This document shows, one piece after another, positions 17,827 to 25,561 of a stretch of DNA of 64,000 nt (position 1 is the stretch's first letter; each line of letters opens with the position of its first letter). The notes beneath the pieces were generated by a model that worked only from the letters and a program-made list of their open reading frames with translations, had not been told where the DNA came from and made no database searches. This stretch comes from CBDBEU01 sp965204565 (GTDB lineage Bacteria > Pseudomonadota > Alphaproteobacteria > Rhizobiales > TMED25), in contig CBDBEU010000004.1 in assembly GCA_965204565.1 (NCBI GenBank), forward strand, positions 496,001 through 560,000. Reading direction: 5' to 3'. The position numbers and the translations under genes are program-made.

Positions 17827-19056
17827 ATGAACAAACTGCCCACCGATAACCCGCTTGACCTGCCTGACAGCGCTGGTGACGCGCGTGCGCGCCGCATTGT
17901 GGTAGCCATGTCGGGCGGCGTAGATTCCTCGCTCGCCGCGGCGGCCTGCGCGTGCGCCGGCTATGAGGTGGTCGGCGTTACCCTGCAGCTTTACGACCAT
18001 GGCGCTGGCGTGCCTGAGGGCCGCACCTGCTGCGCCGGCCAGGATATTCACGACGCCCGCCGCGTTGCCGATCAACTGGGCATTACCCACTATGTGCTCG
18101 ACTATGAGTCGCGCTTCCGCTCCGCCGTGATCGATGATTTCGCCGATGCCTACGCCGCCGGGCTGACGCCGCTTCCCTGCGCGCGCTGTAATGAGCGGGT
18201 CAAATTCGCCGACCTGCTCGACATGGCCCGCCAGTTGGACGCCGCCGCCCTGGTAACCGGCCATTATGTGGCAAGCCGCGCAGGCCCGGCCGGGCGCACG
18301 CTGCATCGCGCCCGCGACGGCGAGCGCGACCAGAGCTATTTCCTGTTCGCCACCACGCAAGTCCAGCTCGAGATGCTGCGCTTTCCGCTGGGCGAACTTA
18401 CCAAGGACGAGACCCGCGCGCTGGCGCGCGAGCTGGGGCTCAGCGTTGCCGACAAGCCCGACAGCCAGGACATCTGCTTTGTGCCGAGCGGTCATTATTC
18501 CGCGCTGGTCGAACGCCTGCGGCCCGAGGCCGCCGAGCCCGGCGATATTGTCGACAGGCAAGGCCGCGTTCTCGGCCGCCATCAGGGCATCATCCGTTTC
18601 ACCATCGGCCAGCGTCGCGGTCTCGGCATTGCCACCGACGAGCCTTTGTTCGTGGTGCACATCAATGCGGCAAGGCGTGAGGTTGTGGTTGGCCCGCGCC
18701 AAGCGCTGGAGACGCGCCAAATCCGTATCAGTGAGATCAACTGGCTGGGCGAGCGCTCGGCTCTGCAAATGGCGGGCGAGGAGCTTGAAGTGCATGTCAA
18801 GATCCGCTCAACCCAGCCGCCCATGCCGGCGCGTCTGCGTTTTGACGAGGCTGGCGCCAGCGCCGCTTCCGGGCAAGCCAAGGAAGGGCAGGCCATTGTC
18901 ACCCTGCACGATGCTGAATTCGGCGTCTCGCCAGGCCAGGCCTGCGTCATCTATGAAAGCGGCGCACCGCTGGCGCGGATACTTGGCGGCGGCTGGATCG
19001 CGCATGGCGCAACCGCGCTGGCGGCGGACCGTCAGACCGCCGGTGCGGCGGCCTGA
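17827..19056 (+). CDS. mnmA: tRNA-specific 2-thiouridylase MnmA
   Basis: The 409-residue enzyme thiolates U34 in the anticodon of tRNA for Lys, Glu and Gln, using ATP and sulfur relayed to its cysteines. The PP-loop SGGVDSS is at residues 29-35. The catalytic pair is Cys118 in PLPCARCN and Cys217 in SQDICFVPSGHY. GHYV and TIGQRRGLGIA are further family signatures. The ATG at 17827 directly follows an in-frame TTG; I prefer the ATG. A short alanine-rich C-terminal tail goes beyond the usual end. A methyltransferase gene follows 57 bp downstream, an order I recall from rhizobia. Confidence 0.96.
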   Translation: MNKLPTDNPLDLPDSAGDARARRIVVAMSGGVDSSLAAAACACAGYEVVGVTLQLYDHGAGVPEGRTCCAGQDIHDARRVADQLGITHYVLDYESRFRSAVIDDFADAYAAGLTPLPCARCNERVKFADLLDMARQLDAAALVTGHYVASRAGPAGRTLHRARDGERDQSYFLFATTQVQLEMLRFPLGELTKDETRALARELGLSVADKPDSQDICFVPSGHYSALVERLRPEAAEPGDIVDRQGRVLGRHQGIIRFTIGQRRGLGIATDEPLFVVHINAARREVVVGPRQALETRQIRISEINWLGERSALQMAGEELEVHVKIRSTQPPMPARLRFDEAGASAASGQAKEGQAIVTLHDAEFGVSPGQACVIYESGAPLARILGGGWIAHGATALAADRQTAGAAA

Positions 19057-19113
19057 CATGACCGACGCTCGCCCGGCCCCGGCGCGCGCGCAGGCAAGCG
19101 GCTGAAAGCCGGC

Positions 19114-19824
19114 ATGGCGAGGCAGGCTGAGCCCGCACGGCATGCGCAAGGGCTGCTCTCGTGCTTGGCATTTACCGCCTTGCGAAAGGCCATCGGCCTG
19201 CTGTCAAGCGCGGCCCGCAGCGCCGCCATCGCGCGCATCGATTTCGGTGACGGCCAAGGCGGCACGATCTTGGAATTCGGCACCGGCTCTGGCGACTCGC
19301 TCGGCCTTTATCCTGCCGGCGCGCGGATCATAGGCGTTGACTGGCGCGCCGAGCCGCTGGCGTTTGCCGCCGCGCGCATGCGCCGTCTTGGCATCCACGA
19401 GATCGGCGGCCTTGCCGTTGTCAGCCCCTCGGCGCTGCCATTTGAAGACGGCGCCTTTGCCACCGCGCTGGCAAGCTTTGCCCTGATCGAGCTCGATGAT
19501 CCGTCATTAGCGCTGGATGAACTGGTGCGCGCCGTCGGCCCCGGCGGTGATATCGTCATTGTCGACAATTTCGCCCATTTGCGCGGGGGAGAGGCTAATG
19601 ATGGCCTTGCCGCGCTGATCACCCGGCCGGACCTCACCCTGGCCGCGACTCGCCAGCTGCCGCCGTTTGGCCTTTACACCCTGTTCTGCCTGCGGGTTGA
19701 TGCACGGGCCCAAGACGGGGCGGGTGAGGGCGCGCAAGCCGCCACCGGGCCCGGCGGGGGCCCAAGACGCCGCCGGGTCGCACGGCGCGCGCTGAGACAT
19801 GTCCCGGACCGGAAGCGAGGCTAG
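19114..19824 (+). CDS. class I SAM-dependent methyltransferase
   Basis: A 236-residue protein with the Rossmann-type methyltransferase core. Motif I is ILEFGTGSGDSLGLYP (about residues 52-67), the acidic end of beta-2 is IIGVDWRAEP, motif II is around ASFALIELDDP and motif III is AVGPGGDIVIVDNF. These are typical of small-molecule or lipid methyltransferases (Methyltransf_11-like). The last ~40 residues are a low-complexity Gly/Arg tail (GPGGGPRRRRVARR). The substrate cannot be told from the sequence. The gene is downstream of mnmA and upstream of tRNA-Met, so a tRNA-related role is possible but not shown. Confidence 0.8.
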   Translation: MARQAEPARHAQGLLSCLAFTALRKAIGLLSSAARSAAIARIDFGDGQGGTILEFGTGSGDSLGLYPAGARIIGVDWRAEPLAFAAARMRRLGIHEIGGLAVVSPSALPFEDGAFATALASFALIELDDPSLALDELVRAVGPGGDIVIVDNFAHLRGGEANDGLAALITRPDLTLAATRQLPPFGLYTLFCLRVDARAQDGAGEGAQAATGPGGGPRRRRVARRALRHVPDRKRG

Positions 19825-19920
19825 GGGCGAAGCTAGGCGGAGTGCCCGGGGTTGTAGCAGGGAGCCCAGTGGGTGAGAGAGGGGGTGAGGATGAGGGGCG
19901 CGGCCCGCATGCGCGCCTCG

Positions 19921-19949
19921 CTTGACAGGTTGGAAAGGCCGTCTTACAT
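19921..19949 (+). promoter_or_regulatory. putative sigma-70 promoter of tRNA-Met
   Basis: CTTGAC at 19921-19926 is a perfect alphaproteobacterial -35 box. A 17-base spacer separates it from TTACAT at 19944-19949, a fair -10 box. The tRNA begins 12 bases later. Confidence 0.7.
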
Positions 19950-19961
19950 CGGCGGGCTGAT

Positions 19962-20038
19962 GGCGGAGTAGCTCAGCTGGTTAGAGCAGCGGAATCATAA
20001 TCCGCGTGTCGGGGGTTCGAGTCCCTCCTCCGCTACCA
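19962..20038 (+). tRNA. tRNA-Met (anticodon CAU)
   Basis: A complete cloverleaf of 77 nt with encoded CCA. The acceptor stem is GGCGGAG/CTCCGCT (one G-U pair). The D-arm is GCTC/GAGC. The anticodon stem GCGGA/TCCGC has loop ATCATAA, giving anticodon CAU. The T-arm is GGGGG-TTCGAGT-CCCTC. The CAU anticodon could also be tRNA-Ile2 (lysidine-modified). Overall similarity to elongator Met tRNA favours Met. Confidence 0.92.
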
Positions 20039-20557
20039 AAAATCCAGGCAACACTGCCAAACAGCCAGAAACCTTGGGAGCTACCAGCCTACCTCCGCAT
20101 CACAGCTGTAGAGTGGGTGCAAGCCGCCCCGCTTATTCCACTCCGGTGTCGATCACGTAGAAATGCGACGGTGTCCACGCTCCGGTTGAAGAGCTCGTGC
20201 CATTTTGGGTTTGAGCCGGTGTATTTTCGCCAAAATATCAGCGCCGTTCTGGCATGCAGCCCCAATCTGCGCGGCTTAAACACCAGGCTAATATATTCTG
20301 AACGACCGGGCCCAATCAGCATTGGCCGGGTAAAACTCTGGCGGAGCCGAAAATCGATATGCTGCCTATTTGCGCGCCTGGTCCATTTTTCGCCGACCTC
20401 AATGGGAAACCGGTCGTTGTTTGTGATCAATATTTGTGCGAATTGCGCCTACGCGGACGAAACCGAAACACGGCCAAAGTCGATTGAGTCTAGGCTCAGG
20501 ACCCATTAATTTGCATTGAAGTGCGATTTCTGATTCAGGATGGCAAAGGCGTTTGCC
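20039..20557. other. region 3' of tRNA-Met; possible 113-residue minus-strand ORF
   Basis: This stretch lies between the tRNA and IS debris. A minus-strand frame at 20089-20430 encodes a 113-residue product (MITNNDRFPIEVGEKWTRRA, then YISLVFKPRRLGLHARTALI) whose composition looks protein-like but which I do not recognise. A plus-strand frame overlapping it reads into the tRNA and is unlikely. No integrase or attachment-site duplication of the tRNA 3' end was seen. It may be a truncated or decayed host gene. Confidence 0.3.
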
Positions 20558-20675
20558 ATGTCGGATCTGTTTCTGCTCTCACACGCTCAAATGTCAAAGA
20601 TCGAGCCATTCTTTCCTAGATCCCACGGAGTTGCCCGGGGGATGATCGTCGTGTTGTGTCAGGCATCGTCTGCGT
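20558..20675 (+). mobile_element. IS5-family (IS427-type) orfA fragment
   Basis: The frame starting at the ATG at 20558 reads MSDLFLLSHAQMSKIEPFFP, then RSHGVARG, the characteristic start of IS427-group orfA. It loses frame near 20640 (expected VDDRRVVSGI appears in another frame). The similarity stops at about 20675, where IS1380 sequence begins, so this element was cut by or fused to the IS1380 remnant. Confidence 0.75.
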
Positions 20676-21536
20676 GCTGAAGCCGGCATGGGTGCGGATC
20701 ATATGATCGGGTGGGCGGCCGACGGGTCGGGTCGGAAGGCAGGCGATGCTTTGCCGAAGGATCGCGTCGGCTTTGAGACGGATCGTATACCGGTCGCCCT
20801 CGGCCTCCGGAAACTCATGGATGTCCGGTGCGGCGCAGGCGGCATCACCTTGGAAAAAGCGGCGCAGGTCCCGTTCCCGGTAACGCTCGACGACGGGTTG
20901 CAGAACGCCGAACTGCCGCATCGCCGAACCGGTTGAACACAAACAGCGGGTGCAGGCGAAGTGTCCATTCCAGGCGGCGCCTTCCTGATCGCCATGGGTC
21001 GGCCTGATCGCCATGGAATCCATGTCGAGCACAATGGCCCTGGGCGGATGCCGCGCGTGCCCCCGGTCAATTCATTGCCCCGACAGATCGGCCGGTGCGG
21101 GGAGGTTCTCGTCCCCGGCAAGGAACTTCTGTCTCCAATCGCCCCATCCGGCCGGGCACGCGGCCTGCCCGGCTACGGCGCGCCCGCCGACAATCCATCG
21201 CATTGCGGGATCGCGTCCCGGGCGGTCGGCGTCGTTTACGTCCTCATGGCCACCGAGGCGGCCGAAGACGGATTGGCAAAACAATCCAATCATCGCGTGC
21301 CGACCGTTCTTGCCGGTGCGCGGATCGACAGGCTGATGGCCGGCCATGTCCGTCAAGCCGAGCGCGTCATCAGGCTCGCGGCAGGCCGGCCATCCGGCGT
21401 CGGTGGTGATTCCGGAACCGTGGAACGCGAGCTTCAGGCGGCGGTCGAAATCGAGCCGAAGAGGCCCGTCAACCGGTTCACCCGCCGGGTTCGCCATATG
21501 TCGCGCCCCCCAAAATGCGCTCAAGACATTGCGGCA
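20676..21536 (-). mobile_element. IS1380-family element, truncated (copy 2)
   Basis: The transposase N-terminus near 21500 reads ANPAGEPVDGPLRLDFDRRL, then EPDDALGLTDMAGHQPVD, QSVFGRLGGHEDVND and ADLSGQWIDRVH, with a frameshift near 21080. The middle part continues as VLDMDSMAI and AACAAPDIHEFPEAEG. The copy ends abruptly at HMIRTHAGFS near 20690, so the C-terminal third is missing. It retains the segments lost from copy 1 and lacks the part copy 1 retains. Confidence 0.78.
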
Positions 21537-21688
21537 CTGTAGCCGGGCAAACAGAGCGATATGGTGCGGTGCGGCACAGAAACTGGGGATCAAGCATCAC
21601 AGGTGCTGGCGCACCGGGCGCGAACTCATTAAGCTAGAGGCTGGGAACACCTTGGATAATGACAGGATGCGGGCAGGAGGTTGAGTGA

Positions 21689-21985
21689 ATGAATGTAGCG
21701 CGTGACCAGCTTCGCTCGTTTATCGAGAGGATCGAACGCTTGGAAGAAGAAAAGCAGGCGCTTGCAAGCGATATCCGCGATGTCTATGGCGAAGCCAAGG
21801 CAATGGGGTTCGACACCAAGGCGTTGCGCCAGATCGTGCGCGAACGAGGCCAGGATGTGAACGAGCGCGATGAATTCGAGGCGATACTCGATACCTATCG
21901 CGCCGCACTCGGCATGCTGCAGGACGACGATGAGAGCCAGGCGCCCGATCAACCGCGCGAACAGGTCTCGACCGCACAGCCATAG
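21689..21985 (+). CDS. gapR: DUF2312/GapR-family nucleoid-associated protein
   Basis: A 98-residue protein with the DUF2312 pattern: LRSFIERIERLEEEKQALAS, IRDVYGEAKAMGFDTKALRQ, IVRERGQD. GapR of Caulobacter binds overtwisted, AT-rich DNA ahead of replication and transcription and stimulates topoisomerases; the family is nearly universal in alphaproteobacteria. The first ~65 residues are predicted helical coiled coil. The C-terminal ~25 residues (DDDESQAPDQPREQVSTAQP) are an acidic, Gln-rich tail not needed for the fold. GGAGG at 21676-21680 lies 8 bases before the ATG. It stands alone just downstream of IS remnants. Confidence 0.9.
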   Translation: MNVARDQLRSFIERIERLEEEKQALASDIRDVYGEAKAMGFDTKALRQIVRERGQDVNERDEFEAILDTYRAALGMLQDDDESQAPDQPREQVSTAQP

Positions 21986-22016
21986 CGCCTATACTGGCAG
22001 TTCCTGGTCGGAGGGG

Positions 22017-22363
22017 ATGATGATTCCACGTGTGATTGTGCTGCTTGCTCTTGCAGCGATGCTGATAGGCACACCTGTCGCGCGGCCCAGCGAGAACTCT
22101 CCTTGGCGGCCCATATGGGCCTCCCGGCGTGGAATGCGGGCCTTCAGATGACTATTCGATCGTTGCCCCCGTGCCGATCGAGCTTCTGATCGGGCAGGGC
22201 AATCACTACCAGCCACTGGCAGGGGTGCCGCCTTGCCCGGAGGCTGCCAATCATCTTGTGTGAATACCGCACCGGCTGGTGCCGAACCCAGTATGGGCGT
22301 TATGATGGATGGCTGTACGAACCGGATCTGCGCGCAATTCTGCATTATCCGCTCGGCCATTAA
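22017..22363 (+). pseudogene. small exported SH3-like protein, frameshifted
   Basis: A good ribosome site (GGAGGGG) precedes the ATG at 22017. The product starts with a signal peptide (MMIPRVIVLLALAAMLIGTP) but stops after 44 residues. The continuation is visible in other frames: CGPSDDYSIVAPVPIELLIG, then CEYRTGWCRTQYGRYDGWLY and EPDLRAILHYPLGH before a stop at 22363. The last part resembles a bacterial SH3-like repeat. At least two frameshifts (near 22115 and 22255) break it. Confidence 0.55.
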
Positions 22364-22473
22364 CCGGGCCTTCCCAAAAAACTGACCGGCGGTTGCTCTT
22401 GGCGCCCGTCTGACCAATTGGCCGACGCGCCGCGACCTTGTCCGGCTCGACAAAAACTGGAAGGAATTCAAGA

Positions 22474-22947
22474 ATGAAGCGCACAGTCTGGATGGCCGTC
22501 ATTGCATTTGCGGCCATGGTTGGGTTGACGGTGGCCTATGTTCTGACCGGAGAGAATCCGGTGATCAAGATGAGCCAGTCGGACAACGTCATCAAGATCG
22601 AAGCCGCCGGCGTCAATTATGCCGGTTGGCCGGATATGAGTGTCAGCGTCAATGGTAACGAGGTCGGCACGGTCAAGGTCGAGACTAAGCAGCGGAAAAT
22701 GTTCACCGTCGATGTCCCGGCCGACGCCGGCACAATCTCAAGCGTGGAAATCAAGTTTCCCAATTCAACCGACTGCAGAAAAGGTCAATTTTCCTATGAA
22801 TCGGCGTGCACCGACAGAAAGCTGATCGTGCGCAAAGTATTCCTCAATGAACAGCAACTCGAAAACGGTGAGGCCAGCGGCGACCGCAACACCGCCTTTT
22901 CGCTGCAGTCGTCGGAAGGCGGCATCGCATTCAAGGTTGAGGGATAA
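22474..22947 (+). CDS. exported protein with carbohydrate-binding-module-like domain
   Basis: A 157-residue protein with an N-terminal signal or anchor helix (MKRTVWMAVIAFAAMVGLTV). A single beta-sandwich-like domain follows (MSVSVNGNEVGTVKVETKQR, FTVDVPADAGTISSVEIKFP, DRKLIVRKVFLNEQQLENGE). The pattern of a short NG turn, V/F-rich strands, an N-rich loop and the final DRxLIVRKVFLN strand recalls calcium-dependent xylan-binding modules (CBM36/CBM60-like), but with low certainty. Two cysteines (in TDCRK and ESACTD) could form a disulfide. AAGGA lies 8 bases before the ATG at 22474. No enzyme domain or glycan cluster is adjacent. Confidence 0.6.
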   Translation: MKRTVWMAVIAFAAMVGLTVAYVLTGENPVIKMSQSDNVIKIEAAGVNYAGWPDMSVSVNGNEVGTVKVETKQRKMFTVDVPADAGTISSVEIKFPNSTDCRKGQFSYESACTDRKLIVRKVFLNEQQLENGEASGDRNTAFSLQSSEGGIAFKVEG

Positions 22948-23018
22948 GAGCAGCGCCGGTTTACCTGCCTAGCGGCCCCTTGGTGATCAAATATTGGGGA
23001 CCGGCAAAAAATTTGCGC

Positions 23019-24077
23019 TCAGTAGCCCCCGTGCCATTGGTGCAGGCCGAGATCGGCCTCGCCAAAGCGCTCCTTGCCCATAAATTGCTGGTGCCAATAG
23101 GGATAGATCAGCTTTGGCCGGCTGACTTCCTCAAGCCTTGTCAGCTCCTCGGTGGAGAGCTTCAGATCGATGGCGCCGAGATTATCCTTGAACTGCTCCT
23201 CATTGCGCCCGCCAATGATCAGCGACGTGACCGCCGGGCGGCCAAGCAGCCAGGAAAGCGCAACTTGCGCTGGCGTACAACCGCGCTCATCGGCAATCGC
23301 CACCAGCGCATCGATGATGTTGTAAAGCCGGTCCTCGTCATGGATCGGCGGATTCTTCCATTTGCGCGCGAAATGGCGTGAGCCTTCCGGGCCGGTTTCG
23401 CCGCGCCGGTATTTGCCGCTGAGAAGGCCGCCGGCGAGCGGGCTCCACACCAGAATGCCAAGACCTTCGGAGATGGCGATCGGCACCAGCTCGTTTTCCG
23501 CTTCACGCGCCTGCAGCGTGTAGTGGATCTGCTCGCAGATAAAGCGCTCGCGATGATCGCGCTCAGCCACACCGAGCGCTTTCATCACGTGCCAGCCGGA
23601 AAAGTTCGAGCAGCCGATATAGCGCACCTTGCCGGCGCGGATCAGGCTGTCAAACGCCTCCATGACCTCTTCCAGCGGGGTCATGCCGTCCCATTTATGG
23701 GCGAGATAGATATCGATATGGTCGGTGCGCAAGCGCTTCAGGCTGGCTTCACAGGCGGAAATCACATGATGGCGCGACAGGCCAAGATCGTTGGGCCCGT
23801 CGGCCATCGGGTTCCACACCTTGGAGGTGATCAGAACCTGATCGCGCTTGCCCTTGAGCGCGTCGCCGAGGATTTCCTCCGACTGGCCCCTGGCATAGCC
23901 ATCGGAGGTGTCGACCAGATTGACGCCGGCATTGATGCACGCATCGATATTGCGTTTGGCTTCCTTGACGCCAAGCGAGAACAGCGGACTTGAAGCCTCG
24001 CTGCGGCCATAATTCATGGTGCCGATGGCGAGCGCGGAGACCTTGAGACCGGAGCGGCCAAGAAGGCGGTATTCCAT
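23019..24077 (-). CDS. aldo/keto reductase
   Basis: A 352-residue (alpha/beta)8-barrel oxidoreductase of the AKR superfamily. The catalytic tetrad is recognisable: Asp in NLVDTSDGYARG with its Tyr, Lys in VLITSKVW and His in IDIYLAHKWD. The NADPH-binding C-terminal part reads WLLGRPAVTSLIIGGRNEEQ. The start MEYRLLGRSGLKVSALAIGT is the standard N-terminus. It is probably a general NADPH-dependent carbonyl reductase of the YajO/Tas type; the substrate is unknown. A cupin gene lies 73 bp upstream on the same strand and may be in the same operon. Confidence 0.9.
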   Translation of the reverse strand: MEYRLLGRSGLKVSALAIGTMNYGRSEASSPLFSLGVKEAKRNIDACINAGVNLVDTSDGYARGQSEEILGDALKGKRDQVLITSKVWNPMADGPNDLGLSRHHVISACEASLKRLRTDHIDIYLAHKWDGMTPLEEVMEAFDSLIRAGKVRYIGCSNFSGWHVMKALGVAERDHRERFICEQIHYTLQAREAENELVPIAISEGLGILVWSPLAGGLLSGKYRRGETGPEGSRHFARKWKNPPIHDEDRLYNIIDALVAIADERGCTPAQVALSWLLGRPAVTSLIIGGRNEEQFKDNLGAIDLKLSTEELTRLEEVSRPKLIYPYWHQQFMGKERFGEADLGLHQWHGGY

Positions 24078-24150
24078 TAAATTCCCCCTATTGGGTCAGC
24101 ACAAAAAGATGGACCAGTGCTGTAGAACAGCCTGCAATGTCCGTGAGGGC

Positions 24151-24480
24151 TCAAGCCTTGAATTCGATCTCATAACCGATGATATCGCTACCGCCGGTAT
24201 TGACCGCATTGTGCTCGACCGGGCCCTTATAAGATGAAGTGGTGCCGGGCTCATAGTCGAAATCGCGGCTGGTGCCGTCGGCAAAATGCGAGGTCAGCGT
24301 GCCCTTCGACAGGCGCACCACCGTGTAGTCGAGCTCGTGGCGATGCCAGCCGGTCTGCTGGCCGGGCTTGATCACATAGTGGATGACGCGCGAGCGCTCA
24401 TCCTCATGCACGATGACGTGCGGCGCGGCTGTGCGATCCTCAGCCATGGCGGTGTAGTTCTTGGATGCGGTGTCGGTCAT
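24151..24480 (-). CDS. small single-domain cupin protein
   Basis: A 109-residue protein with one conserved beta-barrel. The metal-binding motif 1 is GQQTGWHRHELDYTVVRLSKG (His residues near 47-49 and a later Asp/Tyr), with a weaker motif 2 around SYKGPVEHNAVNTG. Such proteins often act as small dioxygenases, isomerases or sensors; nothing here tells which. Length and start are consistent with other small cupins. It lies upstream of the aldo/keto reductase on the same strand. Confidence 0.78.
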   Translation of the reverse strand: MTDTASKNYTAMAEDRTAAPHVIVHEDERSRVIHYVIKPGQQTGWHRHELDYTVVRLSKGTLTSHFADGTSRDFDYEPGTTSSYKGPVEHNAVNTGGSDIIGYEIEFKA

Positions 24481-24608
24481 GTGTCTGCCCTCCCCTCAGG
24501 TTTTGCAACGGCGCTCATTCTTGCAGCATTGTTCGGGGATCATAGCCAGCCGGCGGCCGGGTGCAATGCGGTGGTGACCGGCTTTCATGCAGGCGGCAGC
24601 TCCTTCGC

Positions 24609-25057
24609 TCATTCTGGCCGGTCGGCTACCGGGATCACCAGCTTGAGGCCTGACCACACCGCATCGACGGCACAGACCTTCACATCGACAAGCCTGTGCG
24701 CCAGCGCCAAGGCGCGGATAACGTCCTCGGTCAGTGTGGTCGCCACCTTGTAGGCCTTTTTCGGCCAGGACGCCCAGATCATGCCGTTGGGCACCAATGA
24801 CCGGCGCAGGAGATCAATCGACGCTTCAAGCGCGCGCGTCTCTTTCGAACATATGCACATAGTTGAACGGGCCCTCGGCGCAGGCGGCGGCGAGCGCAAG
24901 CTGCTCTAGGCTTGGCAACACAAGTGCGCCCGGCGAACGCGTCATAGAGCGCCAACTCGGCAACCTCGCCCGGGATACCAATCAGCAGCGCGGTCTGATC
25001 CGGTTTGATGCCGAGCTTCTTCAACAAGGGTGTGCCAGAATATACCGCGTTCACCAC
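24609..25057 (-). pseudogene. DUF3052-family protein, frameshifted
   Basis: The N-terminal part reads YSGTPLLKKLGIKPDQTALL and IGIPGEVAELALYDAF. The C-terminal part, in a different frame, reads ALEASIDLLRRSLVPNGMIW, ASWPKKAYKVATTLTEDVIR and VDVKVCAVDAVWSGLKLV. Together these are the DUF3052 family. The middle is scrambled across frames between about 24840 and 24930 (at least two frameshifts), so no full-length product is expected. Confidence 0.75.
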
Positions 25058-25216
25058 ACCCTCCCCTCCCTATTTGGTGATCCATTATTCTTATATATAC
25101 ACTATATTGACGTACCTTAAGTTGTAACGCGCATCTTCCATGCGGATATGTTTTGCCAACCGTGTGCGGCACAGAGGCGCCGACCAAAAACGGGAGCTTA
25201 TTGATAGGTAAGAGTT

Positions 25217-25519
25217 GTGAGCGTATCCAGGTTTCCTCGCGTGTTCGCGCCGGCCTTTTGTCTGGTGCTGCTCGCCGCAGGCTGCAATGCGTCGGCCAAC
25301 AATCCCGATCATTCCGAGTGCCGCCGCGAATGGGTGAGGGCGCTGAATGTGATCTTCGAGACATCGTTCTCCAACACCGATGTCAGGTGGATCCGTGCCT
25401 GCATGGCCAGGAAGGGCTACAAGCGCATCTATGACAACAGGCGGTGCGCCAAGCTCGAGGCCAGCACCAAGGAACCGCGCTGCTACGCCAAGATCCGCAA
25501 AGAATTGAACAAGGGGTGA
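25217..25519 (+). CDS. small putative lipoprotein
   Basis: A 100-residue product starting at the GTG at 25217. Residues 1-22 form a lipoprotein signal with lipobox LLAAGC, so the mature protein would be lipid-anchored at Cys23. The mature part has four more cysteines (SECRREW, RACMARKGY, NRRCAKLE, EPRCYAKI) and is basic. I do not recognise the family. It precedes uvrB by 42 bp in the same direction. Confidence 0.6.
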   Translation: MSVSRFPRVFAPAFCLVLLAAGCNASANNPDHSECRREWVRALNVIFETSFSNTDVRWIRACMARKGYKRIYDNRRCAKLEASTKEPRCYAKIRKELNKG

Positions 25520-25561
25520 GAGCCCCTTCCCTCCCCAGCCGGCTGACGCCATATTCCCCCC

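Noticed and set aside
19962..20557. Genomic island integrated at tRNA-Met
   Set aside because: No integrase and no repeat of the tRNA 3' end were found downstream; only IS debris is present.
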